20,752 bases of DNA from Flammula alnicola (GCA_015499995.1 JADNRV010000633.1:1-20752), one strand, 5' to 3'. Shown: positions 1 to 11,090, counted from the stretch's first letter. Translations and numbers: made by a program. The notes: generated from the letters alone by a model not told the origin.

Positions 1-941
1 GTGTCGAGGAGCTCTAGTAACCGCGGAATAGTAGAAGTGACGTAATTTTAAGCACTGCTTGATTGCTTAGAAACTGGATCCTGAACTGTGTTTATCTGCG
101 CTAGGGCCTGAAGACGGGACTGAGCTTCTTGATCTATGAAAAGAAATTCTTCGCCCTTGGACGCCCTGGAACGTAGGCAGTTGTATCGGGTTCCTTACGC
201 GCGGGTCAATCTCGTCTTCGTTTAGGATTACCCGAGAGATCGGAATGTCTAAACCTCGACTCCGTACACCCGCACTGCTCATAATTGCAAAAATCTGAGA
301 TTCTCCATGGATGTAGTCGGATTTGTTTTCAAGTAACGACTTGGCACAGCATGCTTTGGCTTTGCAGGCGTCCTGACTAACCGCTTATTTTTACCCCGCA
401 TTCAGCTATTATTAGCATGATTACCATGTCACCGATTGCAGCGAACAGGGACCTCTCTTCTTTGTAGTGCGCCGTAAGCCTGCCAAAATAAACTTTATGT
501 CATACTTAACAGCAGTCCATTATTGCCAACACAGTATGATGCATGATCCCCCCAGAGTACATCTTCTCCACTGTCCAGACTCCTCCCTCTTGTCGCTTTC
601 TCAAAATAATCAAGTCGCACTGCACACTGCTTAATGCCTCGGTGAGAGAATAAGAACCCCTCGGTTTCACTTGTCATCCATAACTGACATCTCCTTGCTG
701 ATTCTTTTGCCGGTCCGGCAATGATTGTGTTCGGACACTGGAGACGCAGAAAGAAGATCGACTCCAAGTAAAGTAAATGCACTAGAACAAGACAACACGT
801 CGTCATATGGATGAACTACGATAACGCTAGCGAAATCCCGAGATTTGAGGCTTTACTGTACAGTATCTCCATGGACCAGGATTTTCTCGCCTACAACAAT
901 TTCCAATTCTCCAATCCGGGCGATCGATCGTCCCCGAGTTT
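1..941 (-). other. Left edge: unassigned minus-strand open segments, possible gene fragment
   Basis: I recognise no complete gene here. Two minus-strand segments stay open: 806 to 495 (103 codons from an ATG) and about 390 to 67. The second carries a short stretch around 235-290 reading SRGLDIP followed by SRVIL, which resembles helicase motif V, but no other helicase motif is visible. A GT at about 505 and AG signals near 385-395 could join the two segments by an intron of roughly 110-120 bases, but the phase only works with a weak AAG acceptor, so I do not propose a gene model. A 26-base GT...AG stretch at 480-505 is too short to be an intron. Positions 807-941 hold nothing I can name except a 12-base palindrome at 854-865. 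Confidence 0.2.
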
Positions 942-1879
942 TCAATCCTTGTAGCGATGTATCTCGCAGAAATGCGTTCGCGATATGTCCAGCGGGTCGA
1001 CGCTCGTCGAGCAGATGCATTTGCCGACAAATGGGTCAACTGGCCTGGCCCAACTTATGGCCACTTCCGGTGTCGTCGCTGCAATCATTTCCCGTCCGCG
1101 ACGAGCGCGCGGCTCAACGGACGTCGAAAGATGCGGAGCAGACATACGAGCCCGCGGAACAGAACTGAGAATGGTGTCACGCGACGGTATAGCGAGGAAA
1201 GGTGAATGTGATTGGTCTGACGGGTGTGGAAATTCCCATGGTTTTTCGTCGAGTGGTTTTACGGAGGCGATGCCATTAACATCAAGCGTTGAAGTCGACG
1301 ACGCCCAGCTGACTCGTTTATTGCCTTTTGAGGGGCTCGTCGAGAGGCTGGATTTCCGCGGTCGAGCGGTGTTTGCTGCGAGACTGGAATTTCGCATGGG
1401 CGATGCAATAGGAAATGTGGGCATAGAGCTCGACCGGTTTCTGTTGTCTTTTTTCTGATATTGCATAGGAGGGGGCGTAAATTTATCCTGTTCTCTGCGT
1501 TGTTTCTCCTTCAATTTCTCCTCTTTTTCAGCTTTGAGTCGGGCAATTCTGGCGATCTCCTTCGCCCTCATACGCTGCGACAAGCGTTAAGTTGGTTGGC
1601 TCAAAAATAAAGGCGCAAAAAATTAAATACCTCGGGATGTAACTCGAGTTCTGGAGGAGAGTCCGCAAACTCTCGCTTGATTATGACGATCCATATCCAA
1701 TAGCTGACGGCAGCGAGGGTTATGCCCACCATGAAGGCCAGTCCTCCAAAGGCATATACCTTGATTGCAATCATTGCGATAGTAGGGAGGTGTGTGTTGT
1801 CGATAGGGATTTGGGAAGAGCCGAGACCAGAAACAGTCGGGAGAGGGACAGCCTCTCCTCGCTCAGCGAGAAGGGGCAT
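942..1879 (-). CDS. Single-pass membrane protein of unknown function, two exons
   Basis: Two exons, 1879-1631 and 1574-942, are joined by a 56-base GT-AG intron (1630-1575) in phase 0, giving about 293 residues. I do not recognise the family. Residues 1-32 are a short N-terminal stretch. A strongly hydrophobic segment follows at about 34-66 (AMIAIKVYAFGGLAFM onward) and ends at a Lys-Arg pair, which fits one transmembrane helix. After the splice comes a Lys/Arg/Glu-rich region (about 84-110) that looks like a charged coiled coil. The rest is Ser/Pro/Arg-rich and probably disordered. The frame running through the splice and the hydrophobic-to-charged transition support a real gene. The last 25 residues are less convincing, and a further exon or a missed frame change near 960 is possible. 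It is divergent from the lipase gene at 2380. Confidence 0.6.
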
Positions 1880-2379
1880 GGCGTCAAAATGTTGGTTTGA
1901 GTGAGCGGTGTTGATCTAGTGAGCGTCGGTGCTGGGTGTCAAGCTTCAAGGCTTGCGCGTTGAGTAGGTTGCAAGCGATCAACGCTTCCGGAATGCAATA
2001 TGGCAGGCCTAGTGGCGGTAAATGCGATCGTTTTCTGGGCTTGCAGAAAAGGTGGTGACGGTTTAATCATTAATGAGGACGGTTTGGAAGATTCCTCGCC
2101 AAATTTATAATGGTAAACTTGAAACAGAATTTTAATGCGTCCCGTGTCTCTGAACAACGAATTTCAATGTAAAGGGGACATTCGGTGCCTAAACTTAGTT
2201 GAGAGTGTGGCGCACAGTGGACCCTAACCTGAACCTGAGGTTGTAACCCTAACCCGATGGCCAGCACCGTAGCATTAGCATTTTCACGCGGAAGTGGGCC
2301 GTAGTGAGGAAGGTGTCTGGAGCGCTATTTCGAGGCTCTCTGCTTTCTCTTTCCTTCCTTCGCCACCCACGGAGACTGC
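1880..2379. promoter_or_regulatory. Divergent intergenic promoter region with telomere-like motifs
   Basis: This 500-base region separates the starts of the minus-strand membrane protein gene and the plus-strand lipase gene, so it should hold both promoters. It contains two CCCTAA-type motifs: accctaacc at 2221-2229 and taaccctaaccc at 2244-2255. They resemble the telomere repeat and the telobox elements bound by Myb-type telobox factors in other eukaryotes. A pyrimidine-rich stretch (2340-2368) lies just before the lipase ATG, as is common upstream of fungal starts. An ATG at 2257 runs into a stop after 15 codons and is not the lipase start. The regulatory role is inference. Confidence 0.4.
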
Positions 2380-5104
2380 ATGGCAAGAAATTGGGACAGA
2401 TACAGTCGACACGGCATTGATTTAGCCTATACAGCCACTTCCTTTGGTTTTTCTGCAGCCAAGATTGGGACTAGGTTAGGGGTGAGTTATTACCATTTGA
2501 ATAACACATATGTCACTGTGCCTGTTCTAACCAAGTTCTGATGTCTTTCTCTCCAGTTTTCCATCGCCAGGACCCTTGCATCAACAGCGGTGGGGGTGAC
2601 CACGACCGCCGTTGACCTTGCTCTCTTTGGAGGAAGTACTGTCACTCGACCTGTTTTCGGCCTTGCAGTCTCCACAGTTCTTACAATCGCCGAGCAAATC
2701 ACTCTTGCGCCCATACATCTCAGCGAATACATCACCTCTACTTCACTCTTAGCTGCACACAGCTCTATCAACGTTTTGTCAGTCATATTCCCTGGCAGTA
2801 GTGATGCTTCCTTCTCTCTGGCGTCTTTCATTGGTCTCGTGCGACGTGAGTGGGCGCATACGGACCCGGGCAATGGGACCCTTCCTGAAAGGCAGTATGG
2901 GATTACGCAAGTCGCTCGTGCCATAGTGGGGTGGGTCGCGCTCCAGGGGGTCACACAGGAGTGGCAAGAGAAGCGCTGGTTCAAGTATTTGAAGGAGATG
3001 GACGTCATGGAGCCGCCCAAAACACTTCGATCATTGAAGCACAAGTGCGTACACCACAGAAACTCGACATTCCATCGTCCTAGTCCTAACCATCTTTCGA
3101 CAGGACGTCTCGCATACGAGTTACCTCGGATATCATCTTTCCGGGCCAACAGGGTCCTCAAATCATCGCAGCCGACATCGGAGACCCTGAGGCTGCTCGC
3201 TCACATCCCTTCATGTCAAGAACCAAATCCCTCATTTCGTTGCATCGTCACCGAGTCGGAACCTCCCATTCCCGCTTACCGATAGATATCTCACCGCCGC
3301 CCGTAAGCAACGCAGAGCTCAAGAAAACCATGAGACGCCTCTCCAAGATGGTGCTCGCGGGCTACGGCGGTGCCAGCCTTCTCTTTTTCGGGGTTTCGCC
3401 GACGGCGTTCGACAGCGTCAGCAACAAGAAGAAAGCACATACCGCTCAACTACCGACGACTTCACTCTCATCTGTGATGGCCCGAGAGAAGACCGCGGAA
3501 GAGGAGCAGCTGACGCATGCCATAGATGCGTCTGAAGCAGAGGCTGCTGGGGATGCAGACACACCTGAACTTCCGTCGGGCGGCGGAGGTGGGAAAGAGT
3601 ATTCGTGGTGGGATGTCTTGCTGGGCAAGCACGACCAGGAAATATTCGAGCGGTCGACGGGACATGGGGAAGATCATGATCCGTCGAAAGAGGAAGAGGC
3701 TGCCATGAGGAGAGCGAGCAAGGGGAAGATGAAGGCTACAGCTGTAACTATCTTGCTCTTTTTCGAGGTATATATTTTCTCATTATTCATGGGTTTAGGT
3801 CATCGGGAATGAACATCTCATGCCTCGGTTTTGGGTACTGACGGATCACGGACGAGGGCAGATTGTGCTGGTCATAAGAGGAACCATGTCGCTCAACGAG
3901 ATTGCCGTGGACCTCACCTGCGAGCCGGAGCAGTTCCAGCCTGCATCGACCTCACCTCCGTCCGAAGTGGATGAAATTCCGGTACCGGGCCAATTCGCCT
4001 TTCCCAGCATCAGGGAGAAAGAGGCTACGTCTACTACGGACCTTCCAAAATACAATGTGCACGGTGGGATCTTGAAGATGGCGAAAGCCATGGGCGACGT
4101 AGGAAAGCCCGTCCATCTCGCGGTGATGGAGGCTTTGTATAATAATCCGGATTTTGGTTTGTCGGCATCTATATACACGTTTGAGATCGTGGCTAATCGA
4201 TTGGTTTAGATCTTGTTCTATGTGGACATAGCTTGGGTGCAGGAGTTGCTGCGATGTTAGGCATGGTTCGTCCTAAGCTTGTGAATCTTGCTCAGGGTTT
4301 TTAACAATTGCTCCTATGACAGATGTGGGCCGACCCGAAGACCTGCCAGACAGTTCGGTCAAGTGGGCTTCCTGTAGGACGTCAGGTCCAGGTCTATGCC
4401 TTTGCACCTCCGTATGATCTTTTCCCTGGTTGTCATAGTAAAGCCAGGGTTAATAACGAATATTTTACGCAGGTCTCTTACGGATGCAGCTTTATCACGA
4501 CTCTCTGACAAGCTAATCGTTTCTCTCGTGTATTCGCATGACGTCGTTTCGCGTCTTTCACTAGGCTCTGTCCGTGATCTCAAGAACGCGGCAATGTGGC
4601 TTTGCGAGGCGGAAGCTGGCGATGGCGTCGAGGGCTGGTCTGCCGTTACGGTGCGGGCCAAGAGGTGGAAAGACGGCGCTGGTTCGCAAGATGATATGGA
4701 TTGGGTATGTATTTTTTTGTCTAGTACTCCTCGTTGGCGAAAGCGTAACTAAGATCCTTGCCATAGTTCATTGCCATACGGAAGACTCTTGAAGCTAATA
4801 TGCAGAGTACGAATATGTACCCGCCTGGGCGGGTTCTGTGGGCTATGCGTGACGGGGATCTGCACCCTGCTCATCAATTGTACTCTAAACCTGGAGGGAA
4901 AAAGGACGATACCGCAGAGGACAAGCTGCGCTTGTTCGAGGTCTTGGATGTCGAGAAAGTATTCTCTCAGATCGTGTTTTCCCGGAATATGCTAACGTAT
5001 GTATTTATCCCACTGCTCTTCGTTCTTCTTTGCTCAACTGACTCTCGTCTTCTAGTGCTCATATGCCCCATCAATACGACCGTGTCATCCATGACCTCCT
5101 CTAG
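2380..5104 (+). CDS. Class 3 (Sn1-type diacylglycerol) lipase-like alpha/beta hydrolase
   Basis: Nine exons give a complete protein of about 747 residues: 2380-2481, 2557-3044, 3104-3743, 3799-4156, 4210-4265, 4323-4411, 4473-4704, 4767-4996, 5056-5104. All introns are GT-AG, 53-75 bases, and every phase joins cleanly. The nucleophile elbow GHSLG is split-gene encoded, with Ser537 at 4230. The acid is probably Asp601 in the SHDVV motif (4540). The base is His734 or His737 in AHMPH near the C-terminus. The segment PRFWVLTDHGRGQIVLVIRG and a conserved GTMS precede the elbow. This order is that of fungal Lipase_3 proteins related to Sn1-specific diacylglycerol lipases, which release a fatty acid from diacylglycerol at membranes. 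A low-complexity Glu/Gly-rich insert lies at about 290-360. Intron 3 could instead be 31 bases, which I rejected as too short. Substrate is inferred from family only. Confidence 0.88.
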
Positions 5105-5640
5105 ACGTGTTTCCCGGTCAACACATGGTTTCATTTCTCGCCGCTGCATGCGTAATAATGCATTAATTTTTTTATGTAGCACAAGGAGCAAACCTACTAA
5201 CTGTAATCTGGTTATCTCCAGGCACTAATATCACTACCAACCACGTATTCAGATTATTCAATTAATTAATGGTCGACAATGCACTGTACCCTATCTGTAT
5301 TTACGATGTTCATTACAAGGATATCTATCCTTAGGCTATCTCAAGTCCGAGTTCATGTAGCTGTTCATGTACAAGTACATGTAGTACAGTACTGTAAGAC
5401 TAGTTTTTAGAGGCTAGGCCCTCCTTTTTACGCCTAGACTAAGCGTCTGAATTGAGAATTTCCGAAAAAGGCAGGTTCCGTCGCGAACCCTCCCGACGAG
5501 AAAAGTGGTTTGTTGCTCAACATCTGACACGGCGACCTCGTTCCCTCTGCATATTTTTTTGCCACAGACACATGGTTCGTTTCTTTTTTGCGTCTAGATA
5601 ATAGTGAAGCTTAAGATACTGGACAGTTATGTGAAAACAT
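5105..5640. other. Intergenic: lipase 3' region and PPR promoter, with clustered palindromes
   Basis: No gene is supported. The stretch is AT-richer than the flanking exons. It holds a perfect inverted repeat catgtacaagtacatg at 5366-5381 (7-base arms, 2-base loop) followed three bases later by a perfect 12-base palindrome tacagtactgta at 5385-5396. A third catgta copy lies just upstream at 5354. These may be protein-binding sites or a 3' end structure. No tRNA cloverleaf was found. Confidence 0.35.
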
Positions 5641-8256
5641 ATGCAATGCGCCTGGCCTCAATTAGCTAGGCTTGTCTTTCGAGGGATAGGTCGACCGTGG
5701 CCTGCGACCCACCTTGCTCATTGCAACATTCAATCCTATCTCAAGGTCGCGTCAGCGCCATGGCCGACGTCCTTAAGACCCATTCATTCCAACTTCCCCG
5801 TTTCTCGAAGGCTCTACTCCGTCGCGCAGACGACATCCTCTCCTCCAAATCTTACAACACTTCCACCACCGTCCTACCCAAACACACAGCCTGAAGTTTC
5901 CACAGAGCCACCGGAAGACGAGTCTCAATTCCAATCTCTGTCTTTCTCGCATGCAGAGATTGGCCGTGTAGCAGCGCAGGCCGTTCGTGTCTCAATCCGG
6001 CAAGGCAACCTCGCAGACGCCTATCTCGTCGTGAGGTCTCTGCATTATGCGCGTCTCTCAGACAGGAAGGCCCCACTTTCTGTCCAGAGATTCTTAGGAG
6101 AAATTAAAGACACAGCCATCCCTTTCGACAGCAACATTTCTCCACGACTTCCATCACACACACTCCTCCACGGGCTCGTCCGCCTAGGATTATTTCAAGA
6201 GGCCTCGAAACTCGCTCAGAACATGATGGACCAGGGCATTCGAGTGCGCTGCAAATCTCTGGAATCCACCATGTTGGGTCTGCTGGAAACGTCGCGCTCT
6301 CAACCACCAGGGTTGTTCTCCCCACTCATCTCGCTGAAGTCCATAGATGTCACGAACGTCAAGCCTTTAATGTCAGCCGGCAATGAAAACACGCAGCACG
6401 CCCTTCTCCTTCTGAAAGCGGCGCGACGTTCTGGGCAAAGGAGCACGCACAATATGTTCAAGTACCTGATGACCCTCTGCATCATCAACGGAGAGATCAT
6501 CCTCGGGTCGCTGCTGTTCGGTGTTCTCGTGAGAGACTGGCAGGCGCGCGAAATGAAGAAGCACATCGCAAATACCCTTTCACCTTCGGTCGTCGAGGCG
6601 CCTCGCCCCATTCTGAAGACCTGAAGCCGATCTGTGAATTCGTGAATTGGAATTTAAAGGCAGATCGGACGGACGTATCCTCAGAGCTTGTATTCAGCGC
6701 ATCGTTACAGGCCCTCGCGAACCTGGCCTACACTCTTGACAAACGGCAAATTCCATTCAACCTCGAATCGGTCATAACCTCTCTCTACAATTGTCCTCGC
6801 ACTTCTGAAAAAGTATGGATACCAGGCGAATCCGACAAAGACCCACCCGATTGGTCGACGCTTATGATTACTTTCACGATGTCCTCGATCGACTCATCCA
6901 CGATCTACCATCCAGGGGAAGGGAGAGCATGCCATTCACGCCGTCGGAGCCTCTGAATATGGTTGATCCACTCAATATGTGGTCCTACAATGCGCTATTA
7001 CATTATTCTTTGCGACATCGACATTCAATTGAGAGGGCGAGGATGCTGTTGACCCATATGAAGCAGCACAGATACGAACCACTTGACCCTAACAATACTA
7101 CGACATTCAATATCTTGGATCGGGCGCGGAAAGATTTCCCCAAGGGAGAAATACCAATACTTATGGCTGAACTAGGGATAGAACCTCCTTCATCTTTGCC
7201 TGAATTAGCTGAAGCCCCGGCCGCGGAACTCGACCCCCACGCCCTGAGCACCCGTATCACAGTACTGATCAGATCAGGACAACCACAGGCCGCCGTCGAT
7301 GCTACTGTCTCCCTCCTACCTGGCCTATTCCCACCGAGCCATCCCCCAGGCACACCTCGCGACGTCATCGAGACCTTCGACGCGAAATACCGCGAAGAAC
7401 ATCTCGACCGCGCTGTTTTGCTCGGTCCCGTCGTTTTCACCTCTATCCTCAATGCATTCCGCAAGAGCGGCAGGACAGGCCTCGCCGAACGCATATTCCT
7501 GTATGCCCTGGAGGCCGAGAACCGGAGCTTCCAGCTGCGCGGCGAGGAGGACGACGTGGTTAAGCCGTGGTGTCTTCCCGTGCACGCGTACACGACCATG
7601 GTCCAGGTATACGCGAACGAGAGGCGGAAGATGCACGCCAAGAAGAATATAGCGATTGGGTGGGGGCTGACGCCCGACGGCAGGCCGCTGACCGGCAAGG
7701 AAGCGAGGGTGCCGCGGCACAAGCTGGCGAGGCGGATGATCGTCCTCATGTACCGCTCGATGAAGGCCGCGCCGGAGGCGATACATAGGCGCGTCGCCGA
7801 GCTGAGGAGGCGCAACTGCGTCCTCGATGTCACGCACCGCCAGCTGGAGCCGCCTATGCCTGACATGTGGTTCTTCCAGGCACTGTTGGATGTCTTCATT
7901 CGTGTGCCTCTGGACCCTATTTTTCCGGCGATAGTGAAGGAAATGGCCGCGGCTGGGTATGAGGTCCCCCAGGGTGTCGAGGGCTTGGTCTACGAGCATT
8001 GGGGGGACGAGGCTGCGGCTGACATCCTTTCCTCATCGGAGAGTGGGATGAAACGCGTCGAACGTAATTGGACGCCTATTGGATACCCTGAGGATGATCT
8101 TGCCCCAGATGCGGCCGATATGTCGTTGCCGTTCGTGGTTCGAAGAGGTGGAAGACACTGCCACCACGCCCGAAGAAGGTTTCTTTTCATGCAAAGGAGG
8201 AGGAGGCGAGGAAATGGGATGTGATCCTTGCTTTTGGCGAAGGACATGGAGTGTGA
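5641..8256 (+). CDS. Mitochondrial PPR-type protein, reading frame interrupted three times
   Basis: The N-terminus (LARLVFRG, then many basic residues and few acidic ones, with RRLYSV near residue 57) looks like a mitochondrial targeting peptide. Helical repeat pairs of PPR style follow: around 6160-6260 (LLHGLVRLGLFQEASKL), around 6980-7110 (WSYNALLHYSLRHRHS then ARMLLTHMKQHRYEP) and around 7430-7530 (FTSILNAFRKSG then AERIFLYALE). PPR proteins bind organellar RNA and act in processing, stability or translation. The protein continues through three frames: frame 1 to about 6608, frame 3 to about 6853, frame 2 to about 8138, then frame 1 to a stop at 8254-8256. Each step equals one missing base, next to short C, G or T runs. 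No intron of usable size fits. The frame-2 stop at 8222-8224 follows an unlikely Arg-rich tail, so I place the end at 8256. The exact target RNA is unknown. Confidence 0.7.
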
Positions 8257-8800
8257 TGAGGAAGCAGGAGAAAAAGGAATTTCCATCTCGAATAATAGGG
8301 CATATTTCTAGTCCAAGCTTGCACCACCGCTAGTTCGAGAGTGACAGTCTGTCCTTCAATCTGTTCGGCGATTCGATGGCACACCACACCTCAGGCCTTG
8401 CGTCAAAACCTGCAAATAGCTGGTCTTCAGACGTCCGTCCAGACCTCGTTAGCGCAGGAGTGGTGGTACAACCACTTTGCGACCGGCCGATAGCATATGT
8501 AGGGATCTATTCTGGTCTATTGTATAAAGAAAAGTAAAGCATTCGCGGAGATCACTTATGGTAGATTTAGGCCTTTGTATTGATAATAGATTCATCACTA
8601 ACTTATCATCCATCGGACCTGAGGAGACCTGCAATTAGCATGCTATTTGTTACCCGCTGAATGAGAGCTCTGATACTATACTGAATACTTTGGATATATA
8701 ACAAAGTGAGATTCCGCGGTTCAGGGTGGTAGGGTTGCATTGATTCGCCTCGGCGTGGTCTCCTAGTGCTATGAACGCAACATGTAGAATTCAGCTGGAT
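8257..8800. other. Intergenic region, nothing recognised
   Basis: This covers the 3' side of the PPR gene and the sequence beyond the stop of the Crinkler-like fragment. Only short open frames occur, on both strands, without conserved motifs or plausible splice patterns. AT-rich patches occur near 8520-8530 and 8690-8705. Confidence 0.4.
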
Positions 8801-9139
8801 TCAGACAAGAGGTTCCGGTGTCTTCACGACCAAATGGATGTGCTTTGGATCAAGCCCAGAGAAGACCTCCTCAACAATTTGCCATGGTCTCAGCGATTCT
8901 TGATCTTCAAGGTTCAAAGAATAGATATGTTTCGCAAAGCCAGTTTGGAATGGGACAGAAACCTTCCAGGATACGAACTCGCCATAGCCAAAGTTTTGCA
9001 ACGTCACTGTGGCCGCCTCTATGATGGACCGCCCAAGGTCAGCAATAACTTATAAGTGTGGTCTTGCTAACTTTGACGATGCATGGATTTTCGGCCTCGC
9101 CTAGCACTATAGCACCCAGAACGCTATGTAGTCGCAAAC
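8801..9139 (-). pseudogene. Crinkler (CRN)-like N-terminal domain fragment
   Basis: Read on the minus strand from about 9139, a segment with VLGAIVLGE and CIVKVSKT is followed, after a frame break at about 9038-9045, by a second open segment containing SWKVSVP (about 8965), a Leu-Glu-rich stretch with ESLRPW and finally HIHLVVKTPEP before a TGA at 8801-8803. This order (opening beta strands with V-LG-E, a WKV-I/V-P strand, then an HIH-x-VV strand followed by Pro) is that of the ubiquitin-like header of Crinkler proteins, found in oomycetes and in basidiomycete and chytrid fungi. No downstream effector, NTPase or nuclease domain follows the stop. The frame break is not the one-base loss seen elsewhere in the window, so real decay is likely. 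It lies antisense in the helicase promoter. The call rests on motif memory, not on a search. Confidence 0.5.
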
Positions 9140-9222
9140 TCCCATGGAAGGGATGAAAAGAGAGTGTCCGGGCCGGATTGTGGAAGTTTTCCCAACTTGG
9201 TTCTTTCACGACAAAATCGTAA

Positions 9223-11090
9223 ATGCTAGCGCTCAGGTCTCTTTCACGACTCTTACCAGGAACGATGATGAAAGAAAGCACAGCACGACCTCCTCGCCGA
9301 CGAGCACCTTATGACGCAGCCAAAAAGGCCATGTCGTCCACCAGCAACGGGCCACGACACCACGCTCCAGCACCGCCAGCGCGAGTGGCAACACCGCCCC
9401 TCGCGATCCCAGTCCCCACAGATAGTATGCGCTTCGCAGATCTGGGTAAGGACAAGCTCTTGAACCCCATTCTGCTACAGACCATCACTGAGGACCTCAA
9501 GTTCGACCATATGATGCCTGTGCAGGCCGCCACACTGCACGACCTGCTTGAGAAAAGGATCGATTGTTTGGCGCAGGCCAAAACGGGGACGGGCAAGACA
9601 ATTGCGTTCCTGCTGCCGGCTATCCAGACCATGCTGAACAAGAACAGGAGGCCTGGATCTGGCGTATCTCTGCTCGTCATCTCTCCCACCCGCGAGCTGG
9701 CGATGCAGATCGCAAAGGAAGCCACAGCCTTGTTGCAGCGCCTGCCCAAATACAAAGTGTGCTTCGCGATCGGTGGCACGAACAAAGACAAGGAGGAGAG
9801 GGATATCCTGAGCGGGTGCGACATCCTCATCGCCACCCCTGGACGGTTGTACGACCACCTCAGCGACAACCGCATCAAGGCCATGTTCACCACCCTCGAC
9901 ACGCTAGTCCTCGATGAAGCCGACCGGCTGCTCGACATGGGCTTCATGAACTCGCTCAAGGACATCATCCGGTGCCTACCAGACAAGGCTCAGTCGCACC
10001 GCCAGGGCATGCTCTTCTCCGCCACGATCGCGCCCCACGTGCAGAAATTCGCACATCTCGTCCTCGCTGACGGGTACAAGTTCATCTCGACGATCCCCAA
10101 GGGCGAGATTAACACGCATGAACGCGTCCCGCAGCTCCTCGTCACAGTGCCTTCCTTCTCGGACGTCGCGCCGGCCCTTGTCGCCGCTCTACGTGAGGAG
10201 TGTGCTGCGATCGGAACGGCCAACTTCAAGGCGATCGTCTTCGCGCCCACTGCTGCCCAAGTCGACTGGTACGCCGCCATCCTCTCCTCCCTGCCCGCTT
10301 CCTCCTCTGCAGCGAACCATCCCGTCCTTCCACCCGTCTCCATCCTACACTCGCGCGTGTCACAGTCCAAGCGCACGAATGTCAGCAACGCATTCCGCGA
10401 CGCGACATCCTCGATCCTCGTCGCAACGGACGTGATCGCGCGCGGTATGGATTTCCCGCACGTCTCGACAGTGTTCCAAGTCGGCGTAGCAAGCGACAAG
10501 GAGTCGTACATCCACCGTCTCGGACGCACGGCGCGCGCAGGGCGCGAAGGCCGCGCGGTGCTCATCGTTACCGAGCCCGAGACGTTCTTCCCGAAACGCA
10601 CCCTCCGAGAAATCGCGTTCGAGTCCTACGCGCCGTCGATCTCGGAGTCAGTGACGTCCGAGATCCGCGGCATCGCGTCGTCGTTGGAGGCCAGCACGAA
10701 GAACAAGACTACCAGGCGTGGCTGGGGTACTATAAGGCCCACGCGCGCGCGATGGGGTGGTCGGACGAGCGACTTGTGGTGGAGGCTAACCGGTTCGCGC
10801 TGGAGGGGCTCAGGGCGCCTGAGGTGCCGCCCCTGCAGAAGATGACGGTCGGCAAATGGGGCTCCGGGGTGTAAGGGCTTGAATGTGGTTGCGAATGAAC
10901 CGAAGGTAAGTAGGGGTGCCCCGCGAGGAGGAGGGGAGGGAAGGTCGGCTGGTGGTGGAAATTCTGGTAGAGGTGGTGGTATGGACGGTCGTGATGCTCA
11001 GGCTGGTCCCAGTGGTGGTCCCAGTGCTAGCGCGGAGGCGGAGGCGGAGGCGGAGGCGCAAGTCGTGGTCGTGGTCGCGGAGGGTTCTAA
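9223..11090 (+). CDS. Mss116-like mitochondrial DEAD-box RNA helicase with RGG tail, frame interrupted
   Basis: The start at 9223 opens with MLALRSLSRLLPG, a basic, Leu-rich, acid-free stretch typical of mitochondrial import. The DEAD-box motifs follow in order: Q motif region MMPVQA, motif I AKTGTGKT, Ia PTRELAMQ, TPGR, motif II DEAD in LDEADRLLDMGF, motif III SAT, motif V TDVIARGMDFP and motif VI HRLGRTARAGREG. The C-terminal extension with YQAWLGYY and MGWSDERL is characteristic of the Mss116 group, ATP-driven chaperones for mitochondrial intron splicing and translation. It ends in an RGG tail. The catalytic core is intact to about 10690. The tail is then spread over frames 1, 3, 2, 1, 3, with steps near 10694, 10855, 10876 and 11000-11030, each equal to one missing base. 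I place the stop at 11088-11090, where the RGG frame ends in GRGGF. Without correction the protein would stop at 10843-10845. Confidence 0.85.
11032..11058 (+). repeat. GCGGAG hexanucleotide microsatellite in the helicase tail
   Basis: Four perfect copies of gcggag plus a partial fifth run from 11032. In the frame that fits the helicase they encode a Gly run within the RGG tail; in the other two frames they would give Ala-Glu or Arg runs. Being a six-base unit, copy changes keep the frame. Confidence 0.8.

Noticed and set aside
2490..3161. A long minus-strand open frame opposite the lipase gene
   Set aside because: It is a shadow of well supported lipase exons 2 and 3, crosses intron 2 and carries no motifs.
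3768..3798. A 31-base GT-AG intron in the lipase gene
   Set aside because: It keeps the phase, but is below the size range of every other intron here. The 55-base intron 3744-3798 also keeps the phase and gives a better protein junction.
5460..5500. A possible tRNA T-arm (ggttccgtcgcgaacc)
   Set aside because: No matching acceptor, D-arm or anticodon stem could be drawn around it.
7003..7999. Long minus-strand open frames opposite the PPR gene
   Set aside because: They mirror the codon bias of the sense gene and contain no recognisable domain or splice structure.
6815..8224. A separate gene starting at the ATG at 6815
   Set aside because: Its first residues are an out-of-frame reading of sequence that continues the upstream PPR protein. 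The coding similarity begins only at about 6855, after the frame step.
10905..10920. A consensus donor (gtaagt) in the helicase tail, suggesting an intron
   Set aside because: Reading through gives an RGG-type sequence expected for this tail, and no acceptor restores a better protein.
6600..11090. Programmed -1 ribosomal frameshifting to explain the interrupted PPR and helicase genes
   Set aside because: There are too many sites in one window, no shared slippery heptamer and no consistent downstream structure. Homopolymer base loss in the sequence is simpler.
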